64,000 nt of DNA from Owenia fusiformis (lineage: Eukaryota > Annelida > Polychaeta > Sabellida > Oweniidae), in NCBI GenBank assembly GCA_903813345.2, contig CAIIXF020000005.1, forward strand, positions 37,763,375-37,827,374. Reading direction: 5' to 3'. The notes beneath the pieces are model-generated. The model saw only the letters and a list, made by a program, of their open reading frames with translations, searched no databases and was not told where the DNA came from. This document shows positions 1-12,500 of this stretch, one piece after another; position 1 is the first letter of the stretch; every line of letters begins with the position of its first letter. The translations under genes were made by a program, and so were the position numbers.

Positions 1-160
1 AAGGTGATCACCTATCAATGTAAGAGTTATTCTCAGCCACGAGCACAATCTTACTGTTGATTGTAAACAGCAACTTGATAAAATAGAAACCGAAAAGAAT
101 TCAAGGGATGTTGTATTGAAATTTTACTACGTGCTAAAAAGAAGTAAAAATGTCAGCATC

Positions 161-3100
161 ATGATGGATAATTATAAACTAATGTGGATCGTACTTTTTG
201 GAGCCCAGATGACACTCTATACTGGTGCATTTGATGAGGTGAAATGCAAGGTGAACCAAAAATGTCCAACGATAAAATCCGACTGCGAAAAAGATAGTTA
301 TGGCTGCTGTGCTGTTTGTGCTTTAGGAGAAAATGAGCCGTGTGGGTCCCAATTTCCAGCAAGGTATGATTCGAATACATTTCAAATGTATATATTGACT
401 TAGCCTTAAGTAAGAGAAAGACTTGGTGAAAGGTAAAGATTAAAAGGTGGATTGGATCGAGTGGATTGGATCCATGTAAAAGGTGGATTGGATCGCGAAT
501 CTTCAAAATATGGATTTTCCTTAAAAAATCTATTGATCTCCCTCTAAGAAGATGGGTCCTCTCTTCACTTCCATAATGTCAAATAAAAGATGTAATATTA
601 TTTTGCTTGGGTGGTCTAGAAGGGTGATACAGTATCTTATTCATTCCAAGTGTAATTTTAAGGACATTTCATACATCATAGATAGACTGGTTTGAAGATC
701 CATATCATCCCTTTTCAGACCAATCAGAACATACATATGTAGCAGACATTGTTTTAGATCATTCGCACGCCAATTTGAATGACAGCTTTTATCTACAGAT
801 CTATGTTTATTATGTCTTACAAAGGTAGGTTTACAAGGGAAAGCAGTTGAATACTTAGGAGTATTCATCATCTTATCAGAGTATGTGTTTGTCTTTGCTT
901 TGTTCTGATTTCTCAAAGGGACTCAATATTTTATAGATGGAAATAGCTAGAGGAAAATTAAAAGAAAAAATCAAAAGAAAGAAATTCTATATTTTGAAGA
1001 TTCCTGATCCAATCCACCTTTTACATGAATCCAATATACTCGATCCAATCCCCCTTTTAATCTCTACCTGTACGCCTGTAACAGCGTTCGGCATCTGTTA
1101 CAGTGGTCGGCGTCTGTAACAAATGACAAGTGGTGACATTTTGCATGTTAATCCCTTGTTTTCATATTATCACGAAATGTTACAATGCCGATGAGATGAA
1201 ATGTTAAAATTCTGATTAACACAAAGGCATATTACAAAACATTGATGAGTAATGATACTCGCTACAAAACGCAAATAAACAGCACAAATACAGCGAATTG
1301 CATTCAGATTATAACAAATTCTTAATACAACTACAAGGTTGACCAAAACAATGGAACATACAGGGTGTCCAAAAAACCGCAACCAAAAGAAGTCGCTATA
1401 TCTTGGAAAATACTAATTGCAATTATGTTCATTTTTTCAGGAAAGAAAGAAGAGACTGATATGTAGAGCTCCTGTAGTTGGTAAGTTATAAAACATGATG
1501 CCTTAGACACCTGCTCAAAAGACATAAGTGTAAGAAAGATACGAAAAACGCAGTCAGGGGTGACTGCCACAGCAATAAAACCGAATAACTTTCTAATCAT
1601 AGTATTTTAGCTCTTCAAATTTGGCACAAATCATCTTCATTCAAAGTATGGTAAATCGGAAGAGTGAAATCAAAATCACTCCAGGGAAAATGCATTCAAC
1701 ACGCATTCAAAACGCAGTCAAACGCCCTGGTTCAGGCAGACTTAAGAAGGTATTTTGACCATGAATGTGAAGTCCCTAAAGTGATTTTGATGAAACTCCA
1801 AAATTCACCACACATTGAATGAGGTTAACTTGTGCCAAATCTGAAGTGCCAAAGCACTATGGTTAGAAAGTTATTCAGTTCTATTGCTGTGGCAGTCACC
1901 TTTGACTGCGTTTTCGTATCTTTCTAATACTAATGTATTTTGAGCAGGTGTCCAAGGCTTCATGTTTTACAAACAATCAACTACAGGAGCTCTACATACA
2001 CAGTCTCTTCTTTCTTTCCTGAAAAAAATGAGTGGAATTTGATAAGTATTTTCCACGACATAGCGATTTCTTTGGGTTGCGATTTTTTGAACACCCTGTA
2101 TTTTCATCACATCGAATATATCTTCAAAGTTTCAGGAAATAAAAGAACCAATCGATTGATTGGGTAAAAATAGTGTTTTTGATCTCCATTTCGTCGCATG
2201 AGAATAACTTTGTACTATCTCACATTTTTACGGAACTGAGAAATCAAGGTTTGAAAGTTTAGAGGTCTGTATCTTACTTAGTATTGCTATGTGAAACTTG
2301 ATTTTTTGTATGTCACCTGGTCTCACCCTAGAGATATCTTATATGGAATATCATATCTTGAAACAATTTACAAGATCCTTTTTTAAAACTATGGAAATGG
2401 AGTTGATACAATTTCCCACCGGAATAACAGCTTATTTCTAATTTCAAATTGTCATATCTGATATCAACTGTTTCAACCAATCAACTCTCTAAGAATTGGT
2501 CATGTGACTTGCAAAACTTGGAGTTATAACAATCTTATATTAAAACAAAGTATGCAAATATGCATGTTATTGTATCTAGAATGAAAAATAATGTTTTGCT
2601 TTGTAAAAAAGTCTTCAAAAACCAAAGAATATTATTTAATAAAATAAAGAAAATTCAATTTATAAAACTTTAAAATCAATTTCTCAAATAAGACAGTACA
2701 ATTATTTCTTAATTTTGGAATCTCAGGACACCCTTCAAAAAGAATTTATTGCCTTTGAAACTAAGGCAGAAGTACAATGCATTGAAACCAATGATGCCAA
2801 TACGGTCCCCCACATATTTCCCTCGGTATAAACCCTGTAGCCTAAACCTCCCAGCACATTACAATGTAGCCCCTAAGGGTCGGTTCGCTGGTCATTATCA
2901 GGTTATTTTTGATACAGACCAGTTGATTTTTTCACTGGGTATAGGAGAATAACATTGCAACTGGTCCGTAATTCCATTTTGACCAGCAGGTTTCAGATCC
3001 TTAGGGCCTAAGACATAACCAATTTTTATTACATGCACATGGAAGAAATTTGAAAATATAAATATAAATTCTAATTCATTTTAGATTAATGAAAGTGATG

Positions 3101-5057
3101 AAACCTCGATTTAGGTAATCACATTTTGTTCATTGGGATGCAGCTATCATTATCCATTCATTTTCTGTTGTTTGCTACTCTGTGGAGTACAATTGGGAAT
3201 TGAAGCAATTGTAGAAGTGGAGACTAAGAGTGGCTCTTTGTAAAGAAATTGAACCAATTTGTTACTTTTCCAAAATAAAATGTAGATGATCTAAAAACAA
3301 TGATCCCAAAAATGCAAAAGAAAAGACAAATCTGAAAAACATACTAGTAATAAAATAACTAAAAAGATCCCAGATGTTCAGTGAAAAGCGCAAAGTAAAT
3401 CATAGATGAAGAGAAAATAAAATAAGTGTTTTAAGGGACTATACTAACATAAAGATAACTCCTTATAGTTGATATAGTGTATGGTCAGTTAAAGTTAAAG
3501 CTAGTTTAAATAGATTTAGCTTTTTTCCACAAATTATAAAACATCATTTTGAAAGAGATTTCAATAGTATACAGACAGTGATTGCCTTTGAGCCTTTGCA
3601 AAATATGACAGTTACTATTTGTTTTGATTACTATATCTAGTATATAACCTATTATTATTTATCCCATACTTGGACGTGTTACAGGTACATAAAGCCGGTT
3701 TGTAAAAACTTATATTTTCATCAGCGGGCAGATATAGCTATACGTCCCGCTCTGAGCGGGCAGATATAGTATATCTGCCCGCTACGTCATAATCGCCGCT
3801 CGCATATTTGTTCATAATTTGTAACGTTCGCGTAATGACTGTACACGACAATGGAGACCAGATCTGACCAAGATTGGTATGGGATAAACCTGCGGCCCTC
3901 GGGCAAATATATTATATTGGCCTCGGGATAATCCCAATATCCTGAACCTCATATAGGATAATCTCTATGTACTCTATTTGAAGAAACAAATAAGTAGTCT
4001 TTCATTTTCAACATTTAATGATGACAGCTTCGTATATGCATTTCTATTGCATTTGGCCATTCAAACCCCTATAAGACCTGGTAGCAGGGAAGATAAAGGG
4101 TACTTTTGACTGCTCACATGATCTAATTAACTGGTCATTTGTACTTTTCATCTTCCCTGGTAGCGAGGATTTAGGTTTTCGAGGAAATTAGTAATTCTAT
4201 TTCATATCATGTGGCCATGAATAATCCAATGAGCATCCATAATACAAAGAGTAATTGAGGGCATATAATTTGAATATGCATGGGATTACACATATTGTAT
4301 CATTTTATTTTTTTGATCTACTTGTAATAGTTCTAAAACTAAAACATGAAAGGCCAGGCATGCAAACTGGCATGGTATTGTGTTACAAAACATTATTTCA
4401 TTCTAGATACAATAACATGCATATTGGCATACTTCGTTTTAATATAAGATTGTTATAACTCCAAGTTTTGCAAGTCACATGACCAATTCTTAGACAGTTG
4501 ATTGGTTGAAACAGTTGATATCAGATATGACAATTTGAAATTAGAAATAAGCTGTTTGTCTGGAGATGGTACAATTTCACACTGAATTCTAGCTTAATGA
4601 GAGGGAATTGAGATGGGGCATGTATCTGAGATGAAAGCCTGTGTTTCAAATAGTAAAATTCCATGTCTATCTCAATTTTTTTGAAAATGGCAGTTAGTAC
4701 AAAGTTATTCTCACGCGACGATTTGTTAGTGAAAATTGTTCTTTTAAATTGTCGTGGAGCAGAAAACAAATACAATAACGTGTTAGTAATAACTTAAGTT
4801 CATTTACTTCAGAGTAAAATGTTTTATTTTCGACGTTTCGCTAATCATCCAACTAGCTTTATCAAGATTCAAAATATTAATATGTTACCAGAGTGATGAA
4901 TTTATACAGAAATGAAGTGTTATTTGTTATTTTTAGATGCGGCGAAGGTTTGATATGCAGCCTTTCCGATAAGGATCTGATCTTTGATGACATTGTTATT
5001 CCCATGGAAACAGCCTGCCCGATGTTTGGTTGTTCGTGCAAAAAAGATATCAAATAA
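161..5057 (+). CDS. Secreted single IGFBP-N domain protein (perlustrin / SIBD type)
   Basis: Exons 161-363 and 4937-5057 (107 aa). The donor AG|GTATGA and the acceptor TTTTAG join in phase 2, turning GCA AG|A TGC into Ala-Arg-Cys. The N terminus (about residues 1-23, hydrophobic core MWIVLFGAQ) looks like a signal peptide. The mature part has 12 cysteines in the insulin-like growth factor binding protein N-terminal pattern: a GCCAVCA core, ENEPCG, then ARCGEGLIC across the junction and a GCSC tail. The family binds insulin/IGF-like peptides; perlustrin from abalone nacre is a single-domain member. There is no thyroglobulin repeat, so it is not a vertebrate-type IGFBP. Start: two adjacent in-frame ATGs at 161 and 164; 161 is taken. 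An AATAAA overlaps the stop codon. The binding role is inferred from the family; the exon structure is seen directly. Confidence 0.85.
432..1068. repeat. Fold-back element with about 85-bp inverted ends (SIBD intron)
   Basis: The segment around 432-515 (GGTGGATTGGATC motifs, then CGAATCTTCAAAATAT) is matched in reverse complement at about 985-1068 (ATTTTGAAGATTCCTGATCC, then GATCCAATCCACC). The arms contain internal copies of GGATTGGATC. The 470 bp between them shows no coding pattern. Probably a non-autonomous DNA element; no clear target duplication was found. Confidence 0.65.
1072..1160. repeat. GTGACATTTTGCATGTTAAT repeat, copy 1
   Basis: Carries CTGTAACAAATGACAAGTGGTG, then a block ending TTTTGCATGTTAAT. 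The same block recurs at about 15285-15420 and 23955-24095 and inverted at about 28700-28795 and 54525-54690, each time beside a GTTGGTGTTTGG-like tract and GTGGACAG. A dispersed family of unknown class. Confidence 0.6.
1361..2098. mobile_element. TA-flanked fold-back element with CAGGGTGTCC ends
   Basis: Starts CAGGGTGTCCAAAAAA right after TA (1359-1360) and ends TTTTTTGAACACCCTG right before TA (2099-2100). The inverted similarity extends inward about 250 bp: left CAGTCAGGGGTGACTGCC near 1550, right GGCAGTCACCTTTGACTG near 1892. No transposase reading frame. The TA flank and ends suggest a Tc1/mariner-type non-autonomous element. Its length, 738 bp, is close to the 739 bp of the related-ended element at 55426. 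Confidence 0.75.
2190..4720. repeat. 2.5-kb fold-back pair in the SIBD intron
   Basis: Left arm about 2195-2605 and right arm about 4372-4716 are reverse complements with moderate divergence: GAGAATAACTTTGTACT versus AGTACAAAGTTATTCTC, and CAAAACTTGGAGTTATAAC versus GTTATAACTCCAAGTTTTG. The 1.77 kb between the arms is AT-rich and has no gene I can recognise. A small imperfect hairpin with CAGGGAAGAT stems lies inside at 4085-4159. Confidence 0.75.
3755..3783. repeat. Perfect 12-bp hairpin
   Basis: AGCGGGCAGATA, then TAGTA, then TATCTGCCCGCT: a perfect 12-bp stem with a 5-nt loop. A degenerate copy, CAGCGGGCAGATATAG, stands 33 bp upstream. It lies inside the 2.2-4.7 kb fold-back. Function unknown. 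Confidence 0.8.
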
Positions 5058-6520
5058 ATGGACACAATAATTGTGGGGATTACTTATAAAGAACTGACTG
5101 GATAGTTTAAATAGTTTGTTCTGTATATTATGTAAATTTATTTGGAGTGTATTGCAAGAGTCTCCTAAAAATAACGTTGAATACATTTACAGATGGACTC
5201 AAAATAATTGTCGTGTTTTTCTCAACTTTGCCCCTTTCTCAAATTAACGTCAAATTGATAGTATTTTTGTAGATTTCTTTTAAACCCTTCAAAAGTGGCC
5301 TTTTATGTCTAAATTCCATTCAATAGTTCGTTTACAAATTGTTTGAACTCTGGGGGTTCCCCTCCTCTTTATCCGACCCCCCTATTACATCAAACTCGTT
5401 CTCGACCGTCATAAAACGTGTGCAATACGTCCTAATATATTACTGAATTATCCACAGACGTTCTCAGATTTTTATGAGAACCTACTGTGAACCTTTATAA
5501 ACGGGAAGGACGTTATTCCGTCGAGTTGGGTCTGTTCTATCAGAAACCTTCTTCGAATTGTAGGTTTTACCAAAGTCTTACTGAAGTAGGGCAAAAAGGG
5601 CCACTTTTGTGGAAAGTACCGCCGAATGAATATGGCGCCTAAATGAAACAAAATGAACGTCGAGTGAGGTCAGTGTCATGATTATTCTGACATCCCATGT
5701 CAGAATAGTATCAGGCGATTTATACTTTTAAAACAATAAGCTTGCTGGTCCGTCTTGCCCCACGGCCCTTCTTACCCTGCTGTCCCCTAATATGTTTTTT
5801 GCAATCAAATTAATTTGGTTTAAGAATGTAATCACGGCACAATACTAAAGCAAAGACGTATTAATGATCAGTAATTAATATGCCATTAGTAAACTGACAA
5901 AAGTAGCCCTACGTCCTCTTATTTCAAAAGCAATATGGCTGCCGTGGAAATTCTACGGTCAGATACTTTATCAGTCACGTTTGAGACGCTAGCCCTGCGG
6001 CGTGTTTCGATTTTAATTTTATGGAGACTTACTACGGTTACCGTATGGCCTTTTAAATGACGACGCATGGTCACCATAGGGCATGCATCCAAACGCGGTT
6101 GGGCATACTTTATTCCACAAATATCAAAGGCAGACACCGACCCTATGGTCGCCTCGCGATTCGCAAAAGTCAAATGCAACTCATAAGTCCCCCGGGTAGC
6201 CACAAGTCGACCGTACGCCCGACATGGGGCAAGCGTGGAACAAATAGACCAAACCTTAAGCCAGGTAGTGTTCAAATTAATGTGTCTAGGTTTTATTGGC
6301 ACCATAACCAAAGCCTTGTCTTGTATTATTTTGCTTCATAACAAAGGTGATTTTGTTTTGCCCAAATTAAACTTCGTTGACTGTGACCAATAGAGCCGTG
6401 GCACGTTCCGTATAAAGTTCCCGGGGTATTAAGTATCTGCTCAGCGGAAGAATCGCACTGAACGAACTGTTTTAGTTTAAAACTTTTTACTTCCGCATTA
6501 GAACTTCCTGGTTGAAAAAA
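5058..6520. other. Intergenic region, SIBD gene to shootin
   Basis: It holds the 3' flank of the IGFBP-N gene and the 5' region of shootin. I see no recognisable gene. Reading frames around 5920-6340 on both strands have no family resemblance. The last 140 bp look like a promoter and are listed separately. Confidence 0.6.
6387..6417 (+). promoter_or_regulatory. Possible shootin core promoter (CCAAT and TATAAA)
   Basis: CCAAT at 6387 and TATAAA at 6411 lie 134 and 110 bp upstream of the shootin ATG at 6521, a sensible spacing for a core promoter with a short 5' UTR. No transcript start can be seen from sequence alone. Confidence 0.4.
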
Positions 6521-9500
6521 ATGGCAGACGAAACTTCGCTGTGGAAGAAAAAGTATGAAACGAGTGAATTTAGGTTCGGACAGTTAAAAAGACTTGCCAA
6601 TAAAGGTACATGAATATACTGTTTATGTCTTACTTATTTCAAATCTGTTGTGGAACTGTGACTTATCACCCAATCTTGGATGAAACTTCACGGTCTTCAG
6701 AAAGACCGAATCACTTTTTTTAGTATTTACTTTGACGAACAATGAGTCTTGTCATAATCAATATGCATAAAGAACCGGTGCAATAGTATATTGACGAATA
6801 TATAACATTTCAGATGCAAAATTTTTGCCAGGTTATAAAGTAAAAGAGGAAGTTAGTTTAGGGAGTTTCAGCAAACTTTTTTCAAAAATACATGTACATG
6901 TAGGCTGGGTCAGTTAGAAGCACAGACATTGGAGTATCCTTGGTTCAAGGGTATTTCAATTCTTTCCTAAGCTAAGTGAGGCCCGATCTTGAAGGATGAC
7001 ATTGGAACCAAAAAAAACCAAAAAGAACCCACCCCCCTTATCTGTGTACCAGAGACATATACTCGGGGTGGAAAATTTTCTAAGAGGCTCCGTTAAGGAA
7101 AAAATGACTTTTTGAGCTGGATGGAATTTCTGTTTTTTTTTTATTCTATCAGGGTGTCCTGCATAAGGGATTTCGCCTGCGAAGCATATAACTCTTGCGA
7201 ACATATCTAAGTACTGGTCCGAAGAAGACATACCTTGAATATTTTAGAAAAGAATTGGCTAAAAATGGAAACTACAAAAAGTCAAAATGTTCAACTCAAA
7301 CAAAGTTGTAGCTATTCTATATCAATATTATGTGTTATGTAAGATTTCTCAGATGTTTCAGGACCTTCATTAGTGTACTTGTGTCTAGAAATGTGACATT
7401 TAAGGACAAAATTTGGCATTTTTTAATCATTTTCGCTTTCAGCATTAACATATAGTTCCTTATATCTTGAGTTCAATGCTGACTGGTTGTTGCAATTTTG
7501 ATTAAATGTGTGCTTGTACATGTGTTCTTCCATTTAAGGTATAGAAAATGAATAGTGGACAACCAATGTTCATATGAGAGCGTTCAGATCTCCCCTACCC
7601 CATTTATTATGCAAAATTACCCCAAAATATGAAAAAATAAAATAACTTGACATTATAAACTTTAACAAAGCTGTAGCTATTCTATATCAATATTATGTGT
7701 TATTTAATGTTTTTAAGATATTTGAGAACCTTTATCGGTATACAAGTGGCTAGAAATGAGACATTTAAGGACAAAACTTTGCATTTCTTTTATCATTTTC
7801 ACTTTCTTCCTCATATCTTGAGTTTTATGCTGTCTGATTGTTTCATTTTCAATCAAATCTTTTCTTGTGCATGTCTTCTTCCATTTAAGGTATAGAAAAT
7901 GTATAGTGGACAAACAATGTTCATATTAGAGCTTTCAGATATCCCCTACCCCATCTATTATGGAAAATAAACGAGAAATACGAAAATGTAAAATAACTTG
8001 AAATTATAAACTTTAATAAAGTTGTAGCTGTTCTATATCAATATTATGTGTTATTTAATGTTTTTAAGATTTTTAAAAACCTTTATTGGTATTCAAGTGG
8101 CTAGAAATGAGACATTTAAGGACAAAACTTGGCATTTTTTAATCAATGCTGCTTTCAGCAATAACATATAAATCCTTATATCTTGAGTTTTATGCTGACT
8201 GGCTGATGCATTTTTGATTAAATCTGTTCTTGTACATGTCTTCTTCCATTTAAGGTATTGATAATGTATAGTGGACAAACAATGTTCATATTAGAGCTTT
8301 CAGATCTCCCCTACCCCATTTATTAGGGAAGATGACCGGAAAATATAAAAAATAACTTCAAATTACCAGTATAAACTTTAACAAAGATGTGGCCATTCTT
8401 TATGTGTTATTGAATGGTATAATTAATGTTTCAGGACCTTTCATTAGTATACTAGTGTCTAGAAATTAGACATTTAAGAACAAAATTTGGCATTTTTCAT
8501 CAATTTTTCATCATTTCCACTTTTAGCAATAACATTACTGTATTTCCTTTTATCTTGAGTTTTATGCTGATTTGTTGATGGCTTCTTGAACAAATCTGTT
8601 CTTTTGCCTGCCTACTTTGATTTAAGGTATTTAAACACGTATATTGGACTACCTGACATTATATTAGAGCTTACATATCTCCCCTACCCCATTTATTTTG
8701 AAAAAAAAATAACCAGAAATATAAAAACCAAACAATATCAAGTATAGACTTTAACAAAGTTGCCGCTATTCTAGATCAATACTGTGTATTATTTGATATT
8801 TTTCAGATGTTTCAGGAACTTCATGAGAATATAAGTCTAAAAATTAGACATTCAAAGTTGAGTTGCAAATGGGACGGGTATTCTCTATCTTTGTATATTT
8901 GGGCTTTCTGGTAATAATACGTTGCAAACTGCTCATGAATCTATGCAATGTATAGTAGAACACTTGAAATATATGTAAATGTAATTGGGTATAGTAGTAT
9001 GATAATTATAACCAGTGATCAAGCCATATTGGTGGAATTCCCTCATATCAATTGCAATGTTGTCAAAGGCTTGGTGATTTCCATATTACACCTAAGGGTG
9101 GTGTAATGACTCAGATGTGAGTAGGTAGTTACCAGTTTTACCACCAGGTGGCTCGTGCGGGTCAGATAGCATGGCGGGTATAGGAGAAAGTTCGCTTTAA
9201 CTTAATATTCATCTGTTTTAGCGGTTCAATTTTCATATCACCATTATGTATCTAATAGTTATGCAAATTAAAATATGTCTGGTTAAAGAAAATGTTATAT
9301 GTCCAATAAAAGAAAAGATATTTAACTTTTTGTGATTTTATAACAGGGGCTCTATGGGGAATATCCCCGAACTTGAAATTACATTTTGAAAAAATTAAAT
9401 TTTCAAAGTTGATAAAGAATTTACGTAACCATATTTCTAGATGTATTTTTACTTGTAGATTTCAAATATGATATCAATTTGACTATATTCTGAATATTTA

Positions 9501-12500
9501 ATGACGTAAATCAAGATTATATCTACTGGCATCTAGTCTATTAGGAAGTTCATGATGGATATTGGGCTTGGGGATATTTTGGTAAATGCAAACATTGTGA
9601 AATGAAGAAGTTGACACTCTCCTTATACCTATGTCTATTACAGTGCTGCAGACAAGACAAAGGAATTCAATGTTGAGAGAATTTGTATTCAGTCTGATGA
9701 TACAGAATGTTGCTTGCAAAGAAGGATGAGAGTTAAAAAGACCTCTTAAGGTTTCTTATGTCCTTCAAGGTAGCATTCTAAATTACTATATGAATCTCAA
9801 AGTGCAATACCTATTTGAAGATATATCAAAGATGGGTGTCTTGTACCAGTACTCACAAACAAACCTTCATAGCAACACAAGAAACATATGTCCTTGGCAA
9901 TTGGCAAATGTAAAATGACAAAAGGCAGCGAAAATTGCAAATACAAAGTTTCTAGTCAAGGGTGTGTTGCTACTTGTCCATGTGGCAATAAACAACATAG
10001 TGTACATCATTGGACAATATTTTAGGATGAGTTTCTCAGAACTATAAAAATTATTTAGAGATCTTACATATCTGAATATATAGCTTGTGGTGTCATGAGC
10101 ATCTTTGACCTTTAAAATGACTTAAATGCAGCTCTAACATAGAACCAGGGAGATTTGAAAAATCAGGCTGTTGCTAGATTAAGTTCGAGAGTTGTGAACA
10201 ATCATGTTTATATGTAGACTTAACCTTCGATTCATATGAGAGTAAACTGTGAAATTACAAAATTATTTCGCACTATTCTATTTTTGAGTAATCTTTTAAA
10301 AATATGGTAGTGTAGTATTTTTATCTCTAATATGTATATTTGTGTTTAAAACACATTTTCCATGCTTCGAAGATAACACATAATTGAATATATATGATCT
10401 AAAATATATCAACAATCACCATTCAACTAAAAATATAAAAAAAAACTGAAAGTGAAAAATTGGTCATTTTGCCCATTCATGTGTCATTTTTTGATTTTAG
10501 TGTGCTAATAAATGTGGTAAACTTTTGAAAGGTTTAAGAATATTAACATGCAATAATAACATTTGTGTTGGTTTTCTTATTAAATGGTGGAGGGCAGATC
10601 TTAGACCTCTAATAAAAACATTCGTTGTCTTACATATATTTTCTTTAACTTAAATCAAAGAAGAAGACAGATTCAATAGAAAACATATATGAATCTATCA
10701 TCAAAGAATTATAATTGTGGAAAATTATATGCTACTGCTACTAAATGCAGAATGCTAAAAATGCCAAATTTTAGACTCAACTGTAATCAAATGAAGGTTA
10801 CATTAAATAATACATAGTATTGATAGAGTATAAGCACAAATGCCAAAGGGAAGGGTGATTAAAAACTTTAAAGAAACCCAACAAGAAAAGCAAACTGTAA
10901 GTGTTAATCTGTCACAAGAAAAGTAGACCCTACAGAAGAATATTAGCTATAATTTTGTTTCTGACTTGAAATTACTTTTTCATTTACATTATAAATGGGG
11001 CAGGGGAGACATGAAAGCTCTAATATCAACACCAGGTTGTCCAATATACATTTTTTATATCCTAAATGGAAGAAGACATATCTGACCAAGAATGCACCAA
11101 CCAGTCAGCATAAAACTCAATATATAGGGACCTATACGTTATTGCTGAAAGCGAAAATGAAAAAAAGCCAAGTTTTGTCCTTTCTAGGCATTAGAATACT
11201 AATGAGGGTCCTGAAACATCAGAAATAGATTAAATAATACATAGTATTGACATAGAATAGGTAAAACTTTGTAAAAGTTCATAATTTAAAGTTATTTTAC
11301 TTTTGATTAATATTTTCCGGTCATTTTTCCTAATGAATGGGGTAGGGGAGATCTGAAAGCTCTACTATGAACATTGGTCATCCACTATACATTTTTTATA
11401 TCGTAAATGAAAGAAGACATCTACAAGAACAAATTTGACTAAGAATGCACCAACCAGTCAGCATTAAACTCAAAATATAAGGACCTATATGTTATTGCTG
11501 AAAGTGAAAATGGTAAAAAAAAGCCATGTTTTGTCCTTAGATGTCTCATTTCTAGGCACTAGTTTACCAATAAAGGTTCTGAAATATCTTAAAAAGATTA
11601 AATAACACATACTATTGATATAGAATAGCTACAACTTTACTAAAGTTTATAGTTTTAAGTTATTTTATATTTTCATATTTTTCTTATAATTTTTCATTAT
11701 AAATGGGGTAGGGGATATCTGAAAGCTCTAATATGACTATATGTGGTCCACTATACATTTTCTATACCTTAAATGGAAGAAGACATGCACAAGAACAGAT
11801 TTGATTAAAATTGCAACAACCAGTAAGCATAAAACTCAAGATATGAGGAACTATATGTTACTGCTGAAAGCTAAAATGATTTTAAAAAATGCCAAGTTTT
11901 GTCCTTAAATGTCTCATTTCTAGGCACTAGTATACCAATAAAGGTTCTGAAATATCGGAAAAACATTAAATAATACATAATATTGATATAGAATAGCTAC
12001 AACATTGTTAAAGTTTATAAATTCAAGTTATTTTAATTTTTCATATGTTTCAGTAATTTTTCATAATAAATGGGGTAGGGGAGATCTGAAAGCTCTAATA
12101 TGACTATATGTGGTCCAATATACATTTTTTGTAACTTAAATGGAAGAAGACATGTACAAGAACAGATTTGATCAAAATTGCAGTAACCACTCAACATTAA
12201 ACTCAAAATATAAGGAACTATATGTTACTGCTGAAAGCGAAAATGATCAAAAATGCCAAATTTTGTCCTTAATTATCTTATTTCTAGACACTAGTACACT
12301 AATGAAGGTCCTAAACATCTGAAAAACATTAAATAATACAAAGTGTTAATATTAAATAGCTATAGTTTTGTTTGAGTTGAATATTTTGACTTTTTGTAGT
12401 TTCCATTTTTAGCCAATTTTTTTCTAAAAAATTCAAGGTATATCTTCTTCTGACCAATATTTAGATATTATCGCAAAAGTTATATGCTTCGCAGGCGAAA

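Noticed and set aside
5919-6341. Long open frames on both strands upstream of shootin
   Set aside because: No domain, no splice support and no ATG context; overlapping frames on both strands in a locally GC-richer stretch suggest chance.
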